This document shows, piece by piece, positions 16,482 through 25,057 of a stretch of DNA of 64,000 nucleotides. The position numbers and the translations under genes are program-made. Numbering within the stretch: position 1 is the stretch's first letter; each line of letters starts with the position of its first letter. The notes below the pieces were generated by a model. That model saw only the letters and a program-made list of their open reading frames with translations, made no database searches and was not told the origin of the DNA. Location of the stretch: positions 1 through 64,000 of the forward strand of contig NZ_RQVQ01000017.1 in NCBI RefSeq assembly GCF_003865405.1, in the 5' to 3' direction. Origin of the DNA: Paenimyroides tangerinum (GTDB lineage: Bacteria; Bacteroidota; Bacteroidia; Flavobacteriales; Flavobacteriaceae).

Positions 16482-17243
16482 ATGAAGAAAATTATATTCT
16501 TGCATTTTATATTTTTTATAAATATTCCATTATCTATTTCGCAAAATATTTTTATTTATGATTATAATTTAAAAAGAAATATTCGAGAAGGAGTTTTACT
16601 ATATGATAGGGTTAATGATGAATCAGTTTACATTGACTTTTTATCAAAAAAACTGACTCAAACTGAAATTGTTCAGTTTACAGATGAAGAGAAAATTCGT
16701 TTTAATATTGACGAAACTTCTACTATCTTCACAGCTTCCACTTCTACAGATGACAGATATTTTTTTAAAAAAAATAATGAAATTTCTTATTTTCAAACAT
16801 ATTTAGGAACTCCATTTTTAATAAATGATATAACGTTTGAATTTAATTGGGTTCTACTAAATGAAAGAAAGAAAATTGGTAATTGGTTAGCTCATAAAGC
16901 TTTAGTTGATTTTAGAGGTAGAGAATGGATTGTTTGGTACACGTCTGATATTCCTATTAGTTCAGGTCCATGGAAGTTTGAGGGTTTACCAGGTTTAATT
17001 ATTGAAGCTCAGGAGGCAAAAGGAGAATTTTGGTTTAAATTGAAATCAGTGGAATCTGTTTCTGATTTAAAACTTCCTTTACTTACAAGTATGAATGGAA
17101 AAAAGGTCACTTTACGTCAATATTTAGAAATGGAAGCTGAATCAAAACAAAATATGCCTAATAACTCAAATAGAGATTATGAGGTTGTTTATTATAAACC
17201 TTCAAGAAATGGCATCGAACTAAAATACGAATGGGAAGAATAA
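16482..17243 (+). CDS. GLPGLI family protein, cassette 4
   Basis: 253 residues with signal peptide MKKIIFLHFIFFINIPLSIS. Motifs: FNWVLLNE, NWLAHKALVDFRGREW (His replaces the Cys seen in the other copies: LKC, VEC, LNC), SSGPWKFEGLPGLIIEAQ, and the end GIELKYEWEE. Intact although its partner small gene is decayed and an IS remnant follows. A terminator abuts its start codon, so expression may rely on readthrough. Function unknown. Confidence 0.86.
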   Translation: MKKIIFLHFIFFINIPLSISQNIFIYDYNLKRNIREGVLLYDRVNDESVYIDFLSKKLTQTEIVQFTDEEKIRFNIDETSTIFTASTSTDDRYFFKKNNEISYFQTYLGTPFLINDITFEFNWVLLNERKKIGNWLAHKALVDFRGREWIVWYTSDIPISSGPWKFEGLPGLIIEAQEAKGEFWFKLKSVESVSDLKLPLLTSMNGKKVTLRQYLEMEAESKQNMPNNSNRDYEVVYYKPSRNGIELKYEWEE

Positions 17244-17296
17244 TTTTTCAGTTCGTTCCTGAAATATCTACATAGTTTATTTTTCTTAAAGACAGT

Positions 17297-17815
17297 TTAA
17301 ATTTTATTCAATAAATTTTTTATGGCGGCAATTTTGACCATATTTTCGGAGTTTTCCATTAATAATTCATAATTGTAGCATAGCCTTCTATCGCTATCAA
17401 GCCAAAAAAAGTCCATTCGTTAATCCATATTTTAGAAATTGGAATAAAACCTGTTTTCTTTTCTTCATTTCTCATTGCTACGCTGATAATATATCCGAAT
17501 TTATTTTTTATTTCCATCATAACCTTTTAATGAACGATCGCTGCCCTATTTTACACTTTGGTCGTTCATAATTCCTAAACTTGGTTCTATATTTTGATGT
17601 CTTTTTAATCTAACTTTTTTACACAATTTCGAAAGTAATAAATCAAAATATTCTGTATTTATCCATTTGTTGTAATAATAATAAACCAATTCCCATTTTG
17701 GAAAATCTTGTTGAAGCATACTCCTCTGATAGACAATTTTTACAAAGTATATAATTGCATTCCAGATAACTTTTAATTGATGTTTGTGTTTTCTTTCATT
17801 GAAATTGAACGTTTA
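17297..17815 (-). mobile_element. IS5-family transposase remnant, internally deleted
   Basis: Read on the minus strand, the stretch begins RKHKHQLKVIWNAIIYFV, then QQDFPKWELVYYYYNKW, SKLCKKVRLKRHQ, EPSLGIMNDQSVK (TAG) and RSLKGYDGNKK (TAA). After a jump it continues in another frame as MRNEEKKTGFIPISKIWINE, then WLDSDRRLCYNYELLMENSE and AAIKNLLNKI to the stop at 17297-17299. These are, in order, the N-terminal, the first part of the catalytic and the C-terminal regions of small IS5-type (DDE) transposases. The middle of the catalytic core is missing. Terminal inverted repeats were not found. The remaining spacer to 18005 holds nothing else I can name. Confidence 0.8.
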
Positions 17816-18005
17816 TTAAAAATTACCACTGATTGTCAGTAATGTTTGTAGGATAAACATTCACGTTAACTTATTTGCCTTGACAACAACAAGTTACGAA
17901 AAAATCAACACCACAAACATCACAAACAACTGTCAATTAACTTATTAAGTAAGTTTTTTTTAATGCTATTCTGTTATTTTCATTAACTTAATTCTTAAAT
18001 AGACT

Positions 18006-18962
18006 CTATATTTCAGCTAATTTTGTTTTCAGATTTTCTAACATGGTTTTCGTCATCTTTTTCATATCGAAATCATGACTCCAACCCCAATCTTTTCTTG
18101 CTTCTGAATCATCGATACTTGAAGGCCAAGAATCAGCAATAGCTTGACGGAAATCTGGTTCGTAAGAAATTGTAAAACCATTCTGTTCTTCTGCAATACA
18201 AGTAGCTAATTCTTTTGGAGTAAAGCTGATTGCAGATAAATTATAAGAAGAGCGAATTTTCACATCTTCTTTTTTTGCTTGCATGATTCCGATAGTTGCT
18301 TTGATAGCATCATCCATATACATCATTGGTAAACCAGTCTCTTCAGAAAGGAAACATTTGTATGTATTGTCTTCGATTGCTTTGTAATAGATATCAACTG
18401 CGTAATCGGTTGTTCCACCACCAGGTAAGGTTTTCCAAGAAATTAAACCTGGATAACGAATACTACGAACATCAACACCAAATTTATTAAAGTAATATTC
18501 ACACCAACGTTCACCAGCTTGCTTAGAAATTCCGTAAACCGTTGAAGGTTCCATAACCGTATATTGAGGTGTGTTATATTTAGGAGTTGTAGGTCCGAAA
18601 ACAGCTATACTTGAAGGCCAGAAAATTTTCTTGATTTTATTTTCTTTAGCTAAGTTCAACACATGGAAAAGTGAATTCATGTTTAAATCCCAAGCGAAAG
18701 CAGGATTTTTTTCGGCAGTTGCAGAAAGTAAAGCAGCCATTAAGTAAACTTCATCTACTTTGTATTTTTCTACAGCAGCAGTAACTTGTTCTAAGTTCAT
18801 TGCATCAAGTACTTCGAAAGGACCAGTTTGAAAAACTTCTTGTTCTCCTTTTCTAATATCTGAAGCAATTACATTATCAATTCCATAAATTTCTCTAAGC
18901 TTTGCGGTTAACTCGGTACCGATTTGTCCGCAGGCTCCAATAATTAATATAGTTGTGTTCAT
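18006..18962 (-). CDS. L-threonine 3-dehydrogenase, SDR (GalE-like) type
   Basis: A 318-residue extended SDR protein: NAD-binding GACGQIG at residues 9-15, catalytic YGISK near residue 144, a Ser in PSSIAVFG, and the substrate-loop GGGTTDYAV. This matches the GalE-like threonine dehydrogenase described in Flavobacterium and other bacteria, which oxidises threonine to 2-amino-3-ketobutyrate with NAD+. Another epimerase/dehydratase role cannot be excluded from motifs alone. The terminal position, with no downstream partner, suggests single-gene transcription; a TATATTTG lies 20 bp upstream. Confidence 0.8.
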   Translation of the reverse strand: MNTTILIIGACGQIGTELTAKLREIYGIDNVIASDIRKGEQEVFQTGPFEVLDAMNLEQVTAAVEKYKVDEVYLMAALLSATAEKNPAFAWDLNMNSLFHVLNLAKENKIKKIFWPSSIAVFGPTTPKYNTPQYTVMEPSTVYGISKQAGERWCEYYFNKFGVDVRSIRYPGLISWKTLPGGGTTDYAVDIYYKAIEDNTYKCFLSEETGLPMMYMDDAIKATIGIMQAKKEDVKIRSSYNLSAISFTPKELATCIAEEQNGFTISYEPDFRQAIADSWPSSIDDSEARKDWGWSHDFDMKKMTKTMLENLKTKLAEI

Positions 18963-18982
18963 GTTCGTTAGTTTGTTTTCAA

Positions 18983-18990
18983 CAAATATA
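18983..18990 (-). promoter_or_regulatory. Putative -7 element
   Basis: TATATTTG on the minus strand, 20 bp before the dehydrogenase ATG; no well-placed TTG upstream. Confidence 0.45.
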
Positions 18991-19160
18991 GTGCATTAAA
19001 TAATTCTTTAAAATAAATTCAAATAATAAATATTTCATAAAAAACGTTCAAATTTCATCTTGTTTTGATTTTAAATATCGAATTGAAACAAAACTCAGTA
19101 GATTTTTCTAATTATATTTTAGAAATTAAGTTGTATATTTAATTACCAACACTTTACAAA

Positions 19161-19772
19161 ATGAGGAAAATATTTTTATTCATATCCATTTTACTATTTA
19201 GCAATTCAAATTTTGCTCAAGAAATTATTAAACTTGACGAAAAGTACTTCATTGATTTTAATGAGATTTTTCGGAAAAACGGAATTATTGAAATTAGAGA
19301 ATTGGTTAATTATGGAATTGAATTCGAGTATCCCGAACCACATAATGAAGAAGAAAGAAGTGAATTAATCGAAAAAGAAAGAAATCATCGAGAAGCATTT
19401 AAAATTTTTAAACCTAAAAAAGGAAGCTATCTCTTAGAAGGAAAAGGTTTTACCATGCGTTTTGAGGTTAATGAAAAAGGTGAATTTATTGGAATTACGA
19501 CAATCAAAATTATAATTGATTCTGAGAATTGCGAAATGAAATTTTCTTTTAAAAATGGAAGATTTACAACAGCTAATTTCAAAGATTCAAAAGGAAATAC
19601 ATTTATTACATATGAAGACATTGGCACTTACACCAAATTAAACCAATTTAATCGTGATGGAAAAATAAACCTAAGTATAATTGTACAAAAAGGAGATGAA
19701 TATGATAAAGGTATTGAAATCTATTATTATCCGAATGGACAAATTAAGAGCGAAAGAGATAATAAAAAATGA
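19161..19772 (+). CDS. Exported YwqK/MORN-like protein, N-terminal part
   Basis: 203 residues with signal peptide MRKIFLFISILLFSNSNFAQ. The C-terminal third has short aromatic/Gly repeats such as FKNGRFTTANFKD and GIEIYYYPNGQIKSE, the form found in YwqK/MORN-like (toxin-antitoxin system YwqK family) proteins. It ends at TGA 19770-19772 immediately after a run of six A, and the next ORF continues the same kind of repeat in the overlapping frame. It is therefore probably the first part of a gene split by an indel or by slippage. Specific function unknown. Confidence 0.65.
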   Translation: MRKIFLFISILLFSNSNFAQEIIKLDEKYFIDFNEIFRKNGIIEIRELVNYGIEFEYPEPHNEEERSELIEKERNHREAFKIFKPKKGSYLLEGKGFTMRFEVNEKGEFIGITTIKIIIDSENCEMKFSFKNGRFTTANFKDSKGNTFITYEDIGTYTKLNQFNRDGKINLSIIVQKGDEYDKGIEIYYYPNGQIKSERDNKK

Positions 19773-20101
19773 CTTACACTAGCTATTACGAAGATGGTTC
19801 GGTTGAAGTACTTTCGGATTTGAACACAAATGAAAGTATTACTTTTGATGAAAACGGCCAAAAAAATTCAATTTCATATACGATTGACAATCAAATATAC
19901 TGTACAGATGTTTACGAAAATGGTGAACACATACGCCAACATTTCACTAAGATTGATTCGGATATAACAACAACCTATTATTACAAAAACGATAACTTAG
20001 ACTACATTACCATTGAAGATTTTACTAAAAACGAGGTCAGTAAATATGATAAAAATGGCATATTTATAGAAACAAAAAATATAACACCTATTCCTTTTTA
20101 A
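19769..20101 (+). CDS. YwqK/MORN-like protein, C-terminal part
   Basis: 110 residues that begin at an ATG overlapping the previous stop (ATGA). It has no signal peptide and opens mid-repeat (TYTSYYEDGSVEVLSD, ITFDENGQKNSISY, YYYKNDNLDYIT), continuing the pattern of the upstream protein. Either the two ORFs are coupled genes, or one gene has shifted frame at the A6 run 19764-19769. On its own it would be cytosolic, which makes the split-gene reading more likely. Confidence 0.6.
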   Translation: MTYTSYYEDGSVEVLSDLNTNESITFDENGQKNSISYTIDNQIYCTDVYENGEHIRQHFTKIDSDITTTYYYKNDNLDYITIEDFTKNEVSKYDKNGIFIETKNITPIPF

Positions 20102-20106
20102 TAATT

Positions 20107-20187
20107 TTATTCTTTCCGTTCAACATTGTCAATGTAGAATTCGCTTGGTGACAAATATTCTAAATTTTTTATTTTAACTTTTGTCAT
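20107..20187 (-). CDS. Possible 26-residue small protein
   Basis: The ORF reads MTKVKIKNLEYLSPS... and ends with NVERKE. The start is preceded by AAGGAG eight bases upstream, a strong Shine-Dalgarno site unusual for this group. No similarity recognised. It may be a real small gene or a fragment. Confidence 0.3.
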   Translation of the reverse strand: MTKVKIKNLEYLSPSEFYIDNVERKE

Positions 20188-20246
20188 TTCGAAATCTCCT
20201 TCTTTATTGATTTAGAATAGTTAAAATCAAAAAAACAACAAGTGAT

Positions 20247-21026
20247 TTATTTTCGTTTTACTAACGGATGATTTAAAGCACCGACTTCATTTCGGATAAC
20301 TTCGTATTCATCTAGATTTTCAAAAAGTTTAGAAAGTGTAGCAAAATTATAAGTCCGAGTATCGAAACTTGGGTCAATTTTTCTAATATTTGCGCCAACA
20401 GTAGAAATATAAGCAATTTCATTTTCGTCTGTAGAAATATCAAAAGCACGAGAAATGGTTTTATTGTCTTTATCAGAAAGAATACTGTTTTTCTTTTTAG
20501 ATTTAGGAGTCACTTTTGGTATTTTACTTTTTGAGAGCGTTCCAACACGATTCGTTTTAATTTCGGGTTCTTTAACCTCAACAATTTTTGGTGTAATATT
20601 TTCTGTAAACGTAAAAATATCACAAGATTGCACGAAAGATTCTGGAGTTTTCTTTTCTCCAATTCCCATTACGAACAAACCTTCTTCACGAATCCGTTTT
20701 GCCAATCCTGTATAATCGCTGTCGCTAGAAACTATACAGAATCCTTCAACATTTTTGCTATGTAAAATATCCATTGCATCAATGATTAATGCTCCGTCGG
20801 TAGAATTTTTTCCAGTTGTGTAAGAGAATTTCTGAATTGGATTTATCGAATGCTGATTAATCAGAGCTTTCCAAGAATTCATTGCTTGCGAAGTCCAATC
20901 TCCATAAATTCGACGAATGGTCGCTTTGCCATATTTGGAAACTTCTTCAATGGTTTCTTTTAAAAGTTTGGGTTGTGCATTATCTCCATCAATCAGAATA
21001 GCAATGTTAAATTTCTTTTCGCTCAT
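20247..21026 (-). CDS. NYN-domain (LabA-like) protein with C-terminal OST-HTH/LOTUS-like domain
   Basis: 259 residues. Residues 8-150 form a NYN (PIN-like) nuclease domain with the expected acidic residues: LIDGDNA, STDGALIIDAMD, SSDSDYTGLAKRIREEG. A Lys/Ser-rich linker (about 165-195) leads to a C-terminal domain (AYISTVGANIRKIDPSFDTR, LSKLFENLDEYE) typical of OST-HTH/LOTUS modules that bind RNA. An RNA-processing role is likely by family; the target is unknown. Monocistronic by context. Confidence 0.85.
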   Translation of the reverse strand: MSEKKFNIAILIDGDNAQPKLLKETIEEVSKYGKATIRRIYGDWTSQAMNSWKALINQHSINPIQKFSYTTGKNSTDGALIIDAMDILHSKNVEGFCIVSSDSDYTGLAKRIREEGLFVMGIGEKKTPESFVQSCDIFTFTENITPKIVEVKEPEIKTNRVGTLSKSKIPKVTPKSKKKNSILSDKDNKTISRAFDISTDENEIAYISTVGANIRKIDPSFDTRTYNFATLSKLFENLDEYEVIRNEVGALNHPLVKRK

Positions 21027-21121
21027 TATTTTTTAGCATTAAAATATCAGCTAAAAAACAGTTGTTCAAAAGCTCTAACTAAATTACTAAAAAACCAACA
21101 TAAATGTTAAAAATAAATATT

Positions 21122-21460
21122 TTATTTAATTACATTTTCAACACGTTCCATTTTATCGAGTTTTGACAACGTTAATCGAATTATCGAATCTTGATTTGCT
21201 TTTAAATCATGAGGAATATTCGCGTCTAAAGTAATCAAATCACCTGCGTTCATTTCTTGTATTTCACCTTCAGAACCCAAATTAATAGAACCTTGTAAAA
21301 CGTGAATCACAATCGAAAATGGCGCTTTATGCTCTTTCATCAATTGTCCTTTTGCTAACAAAATTCGAATTTCTTTTGAGAAAGAAGTTTCGATAATTAC
21401 TTTGGTTTGAATGCGTTCTTGGTCAAAAACGACATCGGTATTAAAAGATTGTATTTTCAT
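21122..21460 (-). CDS. Cupin-domain protein
   Basis: About 112 residues from ATG 21460 (MKIQSFNTDVVF); an upstream in-frame start exists but lies deeper in the preceding gene. It has a single cupin barrel: KEHKAPFSIVIHVLQGS (first metal-ligand region) and GEIQEMNAGDLITLDANIPH, with a His in IPH. The family binds a metal and small ligands; the function here is unknown. Overlaps the end of the upstream gene by 20 bp, so it is probably co-transcribed. Confidence 0.75.
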   Translation of the reverse strand: MKIQSFNTDVVFDQERIQTKVIIETSFSKEIRILLAKGQLMKEHKAPFSIVIHVLQGSINLGSEGEIQEMNAGDLITLDANIPHDLKANQDSIIRLTLSKLDKMERVENVIK

Positions 21461-22124
21461 TTTTAGGTTGTATAAATTTTGAATCGTTATAATCAAATTT
21501 AAAATCGATATTTTCTGCCTTTATATATTTCATGATTTTATCGTTAAATTTCCAATATTCATATTTGGTCGAATATTGCAAATAGAAATCATATCGACCA
21601 TATTGAAATGAGATAAAAATATTTGCATTTTTAGCCATTTCTTTTTCCGAATTCGAAATACCATCTTTCAAGAAAAAATTCCATAAATTGTTTTGAAAAA
21701 CATCAAAATCAGAAGAATAGCCATCTAAATATCCTTTTTTGACTAAAGAAATTTCACCATCTTTATAAAGTAAAAACTTAAAATCTACCTGTTGATAATT
21801 GTAGTTATCCATTTTTGTTTTAGAAACGGCAATCAAAAAGCCATCTTCCAAAGTCCAATATTTTATATCGATATAGAAATCTACAGGCTTATTTTTTGCA
21901 TAACTTTTTTCCATTTGAAGATAGCCCTTTTTTAGATTAAAACGCGATTCGAAATGTGAATCATTAACTTTCAATTTACGATTAGAAATCAGATTTCTTC
22001 GTTCAGATTCGGACAAATCGCCAACATAAACATCTGGAATAACATAATACAAATCCAATACATTTTGGGCATATCCAAAATTCAGAGTGAAGAATAAAAT
22101 AAAAATTTGAATTAGCTTTTTCAT
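21441..22124 (-). CDS. Exported protein, unknown
   Basis: 227 residues with signal peptide MKKLIQIFILFFTLNFGYAQ. The mature part is rich in aromatic and charged residues (YYVIPDVYVGDLSESERR, YLQMEKSYAKNKPVDFYIDI, DGYSSDFDVFQNN) with no cysteines after the signal peptide. No family recognised. Lies between the DinB and cupin genes and overlaps the latter. Confidence 0.6.
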   Translation of the reverse strand: MKKLIQIFILFFTLNFGYAQNVLDLYYVIPDVYVGDLSESERRNLISNRKLKVNDSHFESRFNLKKGYLQMEKSYAKNKPVDFYIDIKYWTLEDGFLIAVSKTKMDNYNYQQVDFKFLLYKDGEISLVKKGYLDGYSSDFDVFQNNLWNFFLKDGISNSEKEMAKNANIFISFQYGRYDFYLQYSTKYEYWKFNDKIMKYIKAENIDFKFDYNDSKFIQPKNENTIF

Positions 22125-22141
22125 AAGTGGTTGATTAGTTT

Positions 22142-22585
22142 TTATTTTCTACGATAAAATATATAATCTGTATTTGCTGGTTCTATCTGAGCTATTTTCA
22201 AATCGGTTATAATTTGTGCACGATGATACGTTGAATGATTGATAACATGGAAAATTACATCATCAATAGTGTTTGAAAATATTTCTCCTTTCGAATTTGA
22301 ATATGAAATCAGTTCTTCTAAATTTCTATTATCAATAATTTGCATAGTATTTTCAAAATTTGATTCATTAATTTCTACTAAGTCAGAAAAAATACGTGTT
22401 TGCCAAACTTCAAATGAAGCTTGATTATTGATTCTTGCATTCCAAATTTGATGTGCGTTTATAATATGATTTATCAACAAAATGGTCTTTTCATTTACTT
22501 GATTTAAGTTTTTAGAAATCAAATCGAGTAGTCGTTGATTCATTTCTTTGTTATAGGTAAAAAGTTTTTCGAATTGTGTTTTCAT
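22142..22585 (-). CDS. DinB-like metal-binding four-helix protein
   Basis: 147 residues with the DinB/YfiT-like fold. Three histidines likely bind a metal: NHIINAHQIW near residue 40 and HVINHSTYHRAQI near 115-127. The family includes thiol transferases and proteins of unknown function; no specific role can be assigned. Upstream gene starts 10 bp away, so the 23137-21122 stretch probably forms one transcript. Confidence 0.78.
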   Translation of the reverse strand: MKTQFEKLFTYNKEMNQRLLDLISKNLNQVNEKTILLINHIINAHQIWNARINNQASFEVWQTRIFSDLVEINESNFENTMQIIDNRNLEELISYSNSKGEIFSNTIDDVIFHVINHSTYHRAQIITDLKIAQIEPANTDYIFYRRK

Positions 22586-22594
22586 AAATTACAT

Positions 22595-23137
22595 TTATTT
22601 ACTAATATTTAAAACTTGCTTCAATTTAAGTTCATAGCAACCGTTCAAATCGATACGCGTAATATCGTGAACATTTAACAAAACAAATTTTCTATCCAAT
22701 GAAATCATGGTTCCATATTCATGCATTACAATTGTTTCATTATCTAAATCGTGAATTTCTCCAATTAAGCAAACTTCAGAATCTAAGTCTTCAATATGAA
22801 TGGTCAAAAAATCGAAATGTTTTTGAATACTTTCTAAAATTGAATGAATGGAATCTAAATCGATATTAGGTTTTACATCAAGCCTTTTCGAAACATCAAT
22901 TACTTTAGCAATACTTTGAATTTCATTCCCTTCCCAGCGAATTCTTGAAATGTTTTCTAAAAAGAAAATAGTTAAACCGTCGTAATTATTTTCATCATTA
23001 AAACGTTCAACAATTACAAATTCATCATTATAATCTAAAACGAATCCAAAACTCGAACAATTGTAAGCATCGGTATAAAAATCGGCTAACGTATTTGTTT
23101 CCTTTAATTGATTGAGAATTTTTGTTTTTACAGTCAT
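22595..23137 (-). CDS. Cytosolic protein, unknown
   Basis: 180 residues, no signal peptide or membrane segment. It has two similar halves, each with a beta-rich segment: SFGFVLDYNDEFVIVERFN...ISRIRWEGNE and LIGEIHDLDNETIVMHEYGT...ITRIDLNGCYE. The repeated I-x-R-I/[D]-[WL]-x-G ending suggests an internal duplication of a small beta-barrel, perhaps Sm-like. No family recognised with confidence. Confidence 0.6.
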   Translation of the reverse strand: MTVKTKILNQLKETNTLADFYTDAYNCSSFGFVLDYNDEFVIVERFNDENNYDGLTIFFLENISRIRWEGNEIQSIAKVIDVSKRLDVKPNIDLDSIHSILESIQKHFDFLTIHIEDLDSEVCLIGEIHDLDNETIVMHEYGTMISLDRKFVLLNVHDITRIDLNGCYELKLKQVLNISK

Positions 23138-23197
23138 TTTTTTATTTCTAATTTACAAAAAAAGCAAAGTCGAAACTCTGCTTTATTACATTTTATT

Positions 23198-24229
23198 TTA
23201 TAACCATTGAAAAGAATTTGACCAATTATAAAACGCATCTACTTTTTCTTTGTTTTCTTTTAAAAACTTCATTGCATCTTTATCATTTTTAGCAGCAAAA
23301 GCAATATTTGCAAAGGTATTTACTAAGTCTTGCTTTTTCATATCGATAAAATAGGGAGCCAAATATTCCCAATAATAACCCGATTGATTATCTTTGGTTT
23401 CGGTCAAACTTCCAAATAAAATCGATAATTTATCTGAAAACTTTTCTACATCTCCTTTGTATTTATTATCATCTGTCATTTCATAGGCTGCACTCATAGA
23501 AACCATTAAATTAACAGACGAAAAATCGTTTTCTCGATTTTTATCTTTCTTTACAAAATCGCTTAAAGTAATGTTAACCTCATTAGACCCCTATTTTTCA
23601 ACACCTTGATTCATCAACTTTAAAATATATTCTATATTATCATTTGCACGAGCCGATTTATTATCTAAACTCAAAAATCGACAAGCCGACATAATCGCTG
23701 CAATTCTATTATTTTCATTCAAAATACCTAAAACATTAAACGAACCTGGATGATTTGGTTTTAGAACAGTAGCTGATTGAATCGCTTCTTTTGCTTTTTC
23801 GTTTTCGCCTAATCCAGTCAATGCAATTCCTTTATTGAAATAAAGTTGGTATTGGTTAGGATATTTTTGAATCCCTTCATCATAAATTTTAATTGCTTTT
23901 TTTGAATCGTTCAATAAATCCGTAGCATTTCCATAAGTAACATATAACATCGAAAGTTCTTCGTTTGGATGTAGTTTTAAAACTTTTTTACATATTTTGA
24001 TAGATTCCGAATAATCTCGAGTAGCAACTAAAGTCATTGCTTTTTCTGCAAGTGCAAGAAAATTATCTTTATCTACTTTTAATGCATCGTCATATTTTGA
24101 AATGGCTTGCGAATATTTTCCTTCATCGTAGAGCGCAACACCTTCTAATACTAATTCTCTGGCAACTTCAGGATTTTGGGCAGAAGTAACCGTAGAAATT
24201 AGTAATAATAAAAAACAGATTCTTTTCAT
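23198..24229 (-). pseudogene. TPR protein interrupted by an in-frame TAG
   Basis: The first part (24229-23591, 212 residues) has a signal peptide (MKRICFLLLLISTVTSAQ) and about four TPR units (GVALYDEGKYSQAISKYDDA, YGNATDLLNDSKKAIKIYDE, YFNKGIALTGLGENEKAKEA), ending MNQGVEK-TAG. The same frame then continues without a stop for 28 codons (GSNEVNITLSDFVKK...) into an ORF ending WSNSFQWL at 23198. One base change would restore a 343-codon periplasmic TPR protein. The break may be a recent nonsense mutation, a sequencing error or readthrough. Confidence 0.8.
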
Positions 24230-24258
24230 AATTAGATTGGTTTAGAATATCAACGAAT

Positions 24259-24266
24259 CAAATATA
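24259..24266 (-). promoter_or_regulatory. Putative -7 element for the TPR gene
   Basis: TATATTTG, 30 bp before the ATG; a TTG lies 23 bp upstream, inside the preceding terminator hairpin. Confidence 0.5.
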
Positions 24267-24271
24267 GAAAA

Positions 24272-24298
24272 AAAAGCTCCTCAAAAATTCAAGAGCTT
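24272..24298 (-). terminator. Terminator of the PadR-HAAS operon
   Basis: AAGCTC / GAGCTT hairpin read on the minus strand, followed by eight T. Lies six bases beyond the last gene of the operon. Confidence 0.75.
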
Positions 24299-24303
24299 AT
24301 ATT

Positions 24304-25056
24304 TTAGTTTGAATAAGAAATTACATATCTTTTCAAATCGGCTTTTAATTGTTTATGAATCACGAAATAAACTAGAGTTACATTACAAATCATTAATGTT
24401 AATAAAATACTCAATTTGATGCTGTTTGTAAAGAAATCATAAGTTTCTGTATTGAAAGAATTCATTGGTTCTACAAAAAAATTAAAAGCAAAATTGGTAA
24501 TTACAGCATTTAATCCAGTCAAAACAGCAATGATTTTAAAACTGATACTGTTTAATAAAAATCTGTTTTGTGTTCCGTTAATTTTTTCGGTTTGATACAT
24601 GTTTAATAAAATCAATCCTAATCCGAAGAATAAACAACCTATAGAAACGACGAATTTAACTTGCGAAAACCAAAATTCATCAATCATTAAAAGTTTAAAA
24701 ATTAGAATTCCGACCAAGAAAACATATAAAATTCTAGGTGACAAGAATAGTTTCTTAAAAGCCGAAAAATACAATTTAGTATATTTGCTTTTCAAAGCTT
24801 TTTCTTTGGCTTGTTCTAATTTCTGAAGTTCAGAAACATTCCATTTTTGCTTAGCAATTTCAAAAGCTTCGCTAAACGATTTGTTTTCTGTTTGTATTAC
24901 ATCTTCAATATTCGAAGCTACATGATCGGTCATTTCACACTGAATATCGTAATACAAATGCTTTTTATCTTTTCTTCCAAAAGAATCAAAATCAGTTATT
25001 TTCTGATTTGCAATCCAGTTTGATACTTGTTGTAATTGTGTTGTGGTTAATTGCAT
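24304..25056 (-). CDS. HAAS-like membrane protein 5
   Basis: 250 residues and the most divergent of five paralogs. The N-terminal soluble region (LTTTQLQQVSNWI...LYYDIQCEMTDHVASNIED) keeps the E-[MIV]-x-DH-[LV]-A-x-x-IE core of HAAS-type domains, followed by a charged linker and four membrane helices (about 105-125, 132-150, 172-192, 215-235). HAAS domains occur next to PadR regulators and sit in membrane signalling or transport proteins; what this set does is unknown. One base separates it from the upstream gene, so translation is coupled. Confidence 0.65.
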   Translation of the reverse strand: MQLTTTQLQQVSNWIANQKITDFDSFGRKDKKHLYYDIQCEMTDHVASNIEDVIQTENKSFSEAFEIAKQKWNVSELQKLEQAKEKALKSKYTKLYFSAFKKLFLSPRILYVFLVGILIFKLLMIDEFWFSQVKFVVSIGCLFFGLGLILLNMYQTEKINGTQNRFLLNSISFKIIAVLTGLNAVITNFAFNFFVEPMNSFNTETYDFFTNSIKLSILLTLMICNVTLVYFVIHKQLKADLKRYVISYSN

Positions 25057-25057
25057 T

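Noticed and set aside
17820-18005. Short inverted repeat AATGTTT/AAACATT near 17840
   Set aside because: Only 7 bp; no T run, no gene nearby on that strand that would need it, and no evidence that it is an IS end.
21461-21496. Longer cupin protein
   Set aside because: The extension lies entirely in the upstream gene and adds a segment without cupin features.
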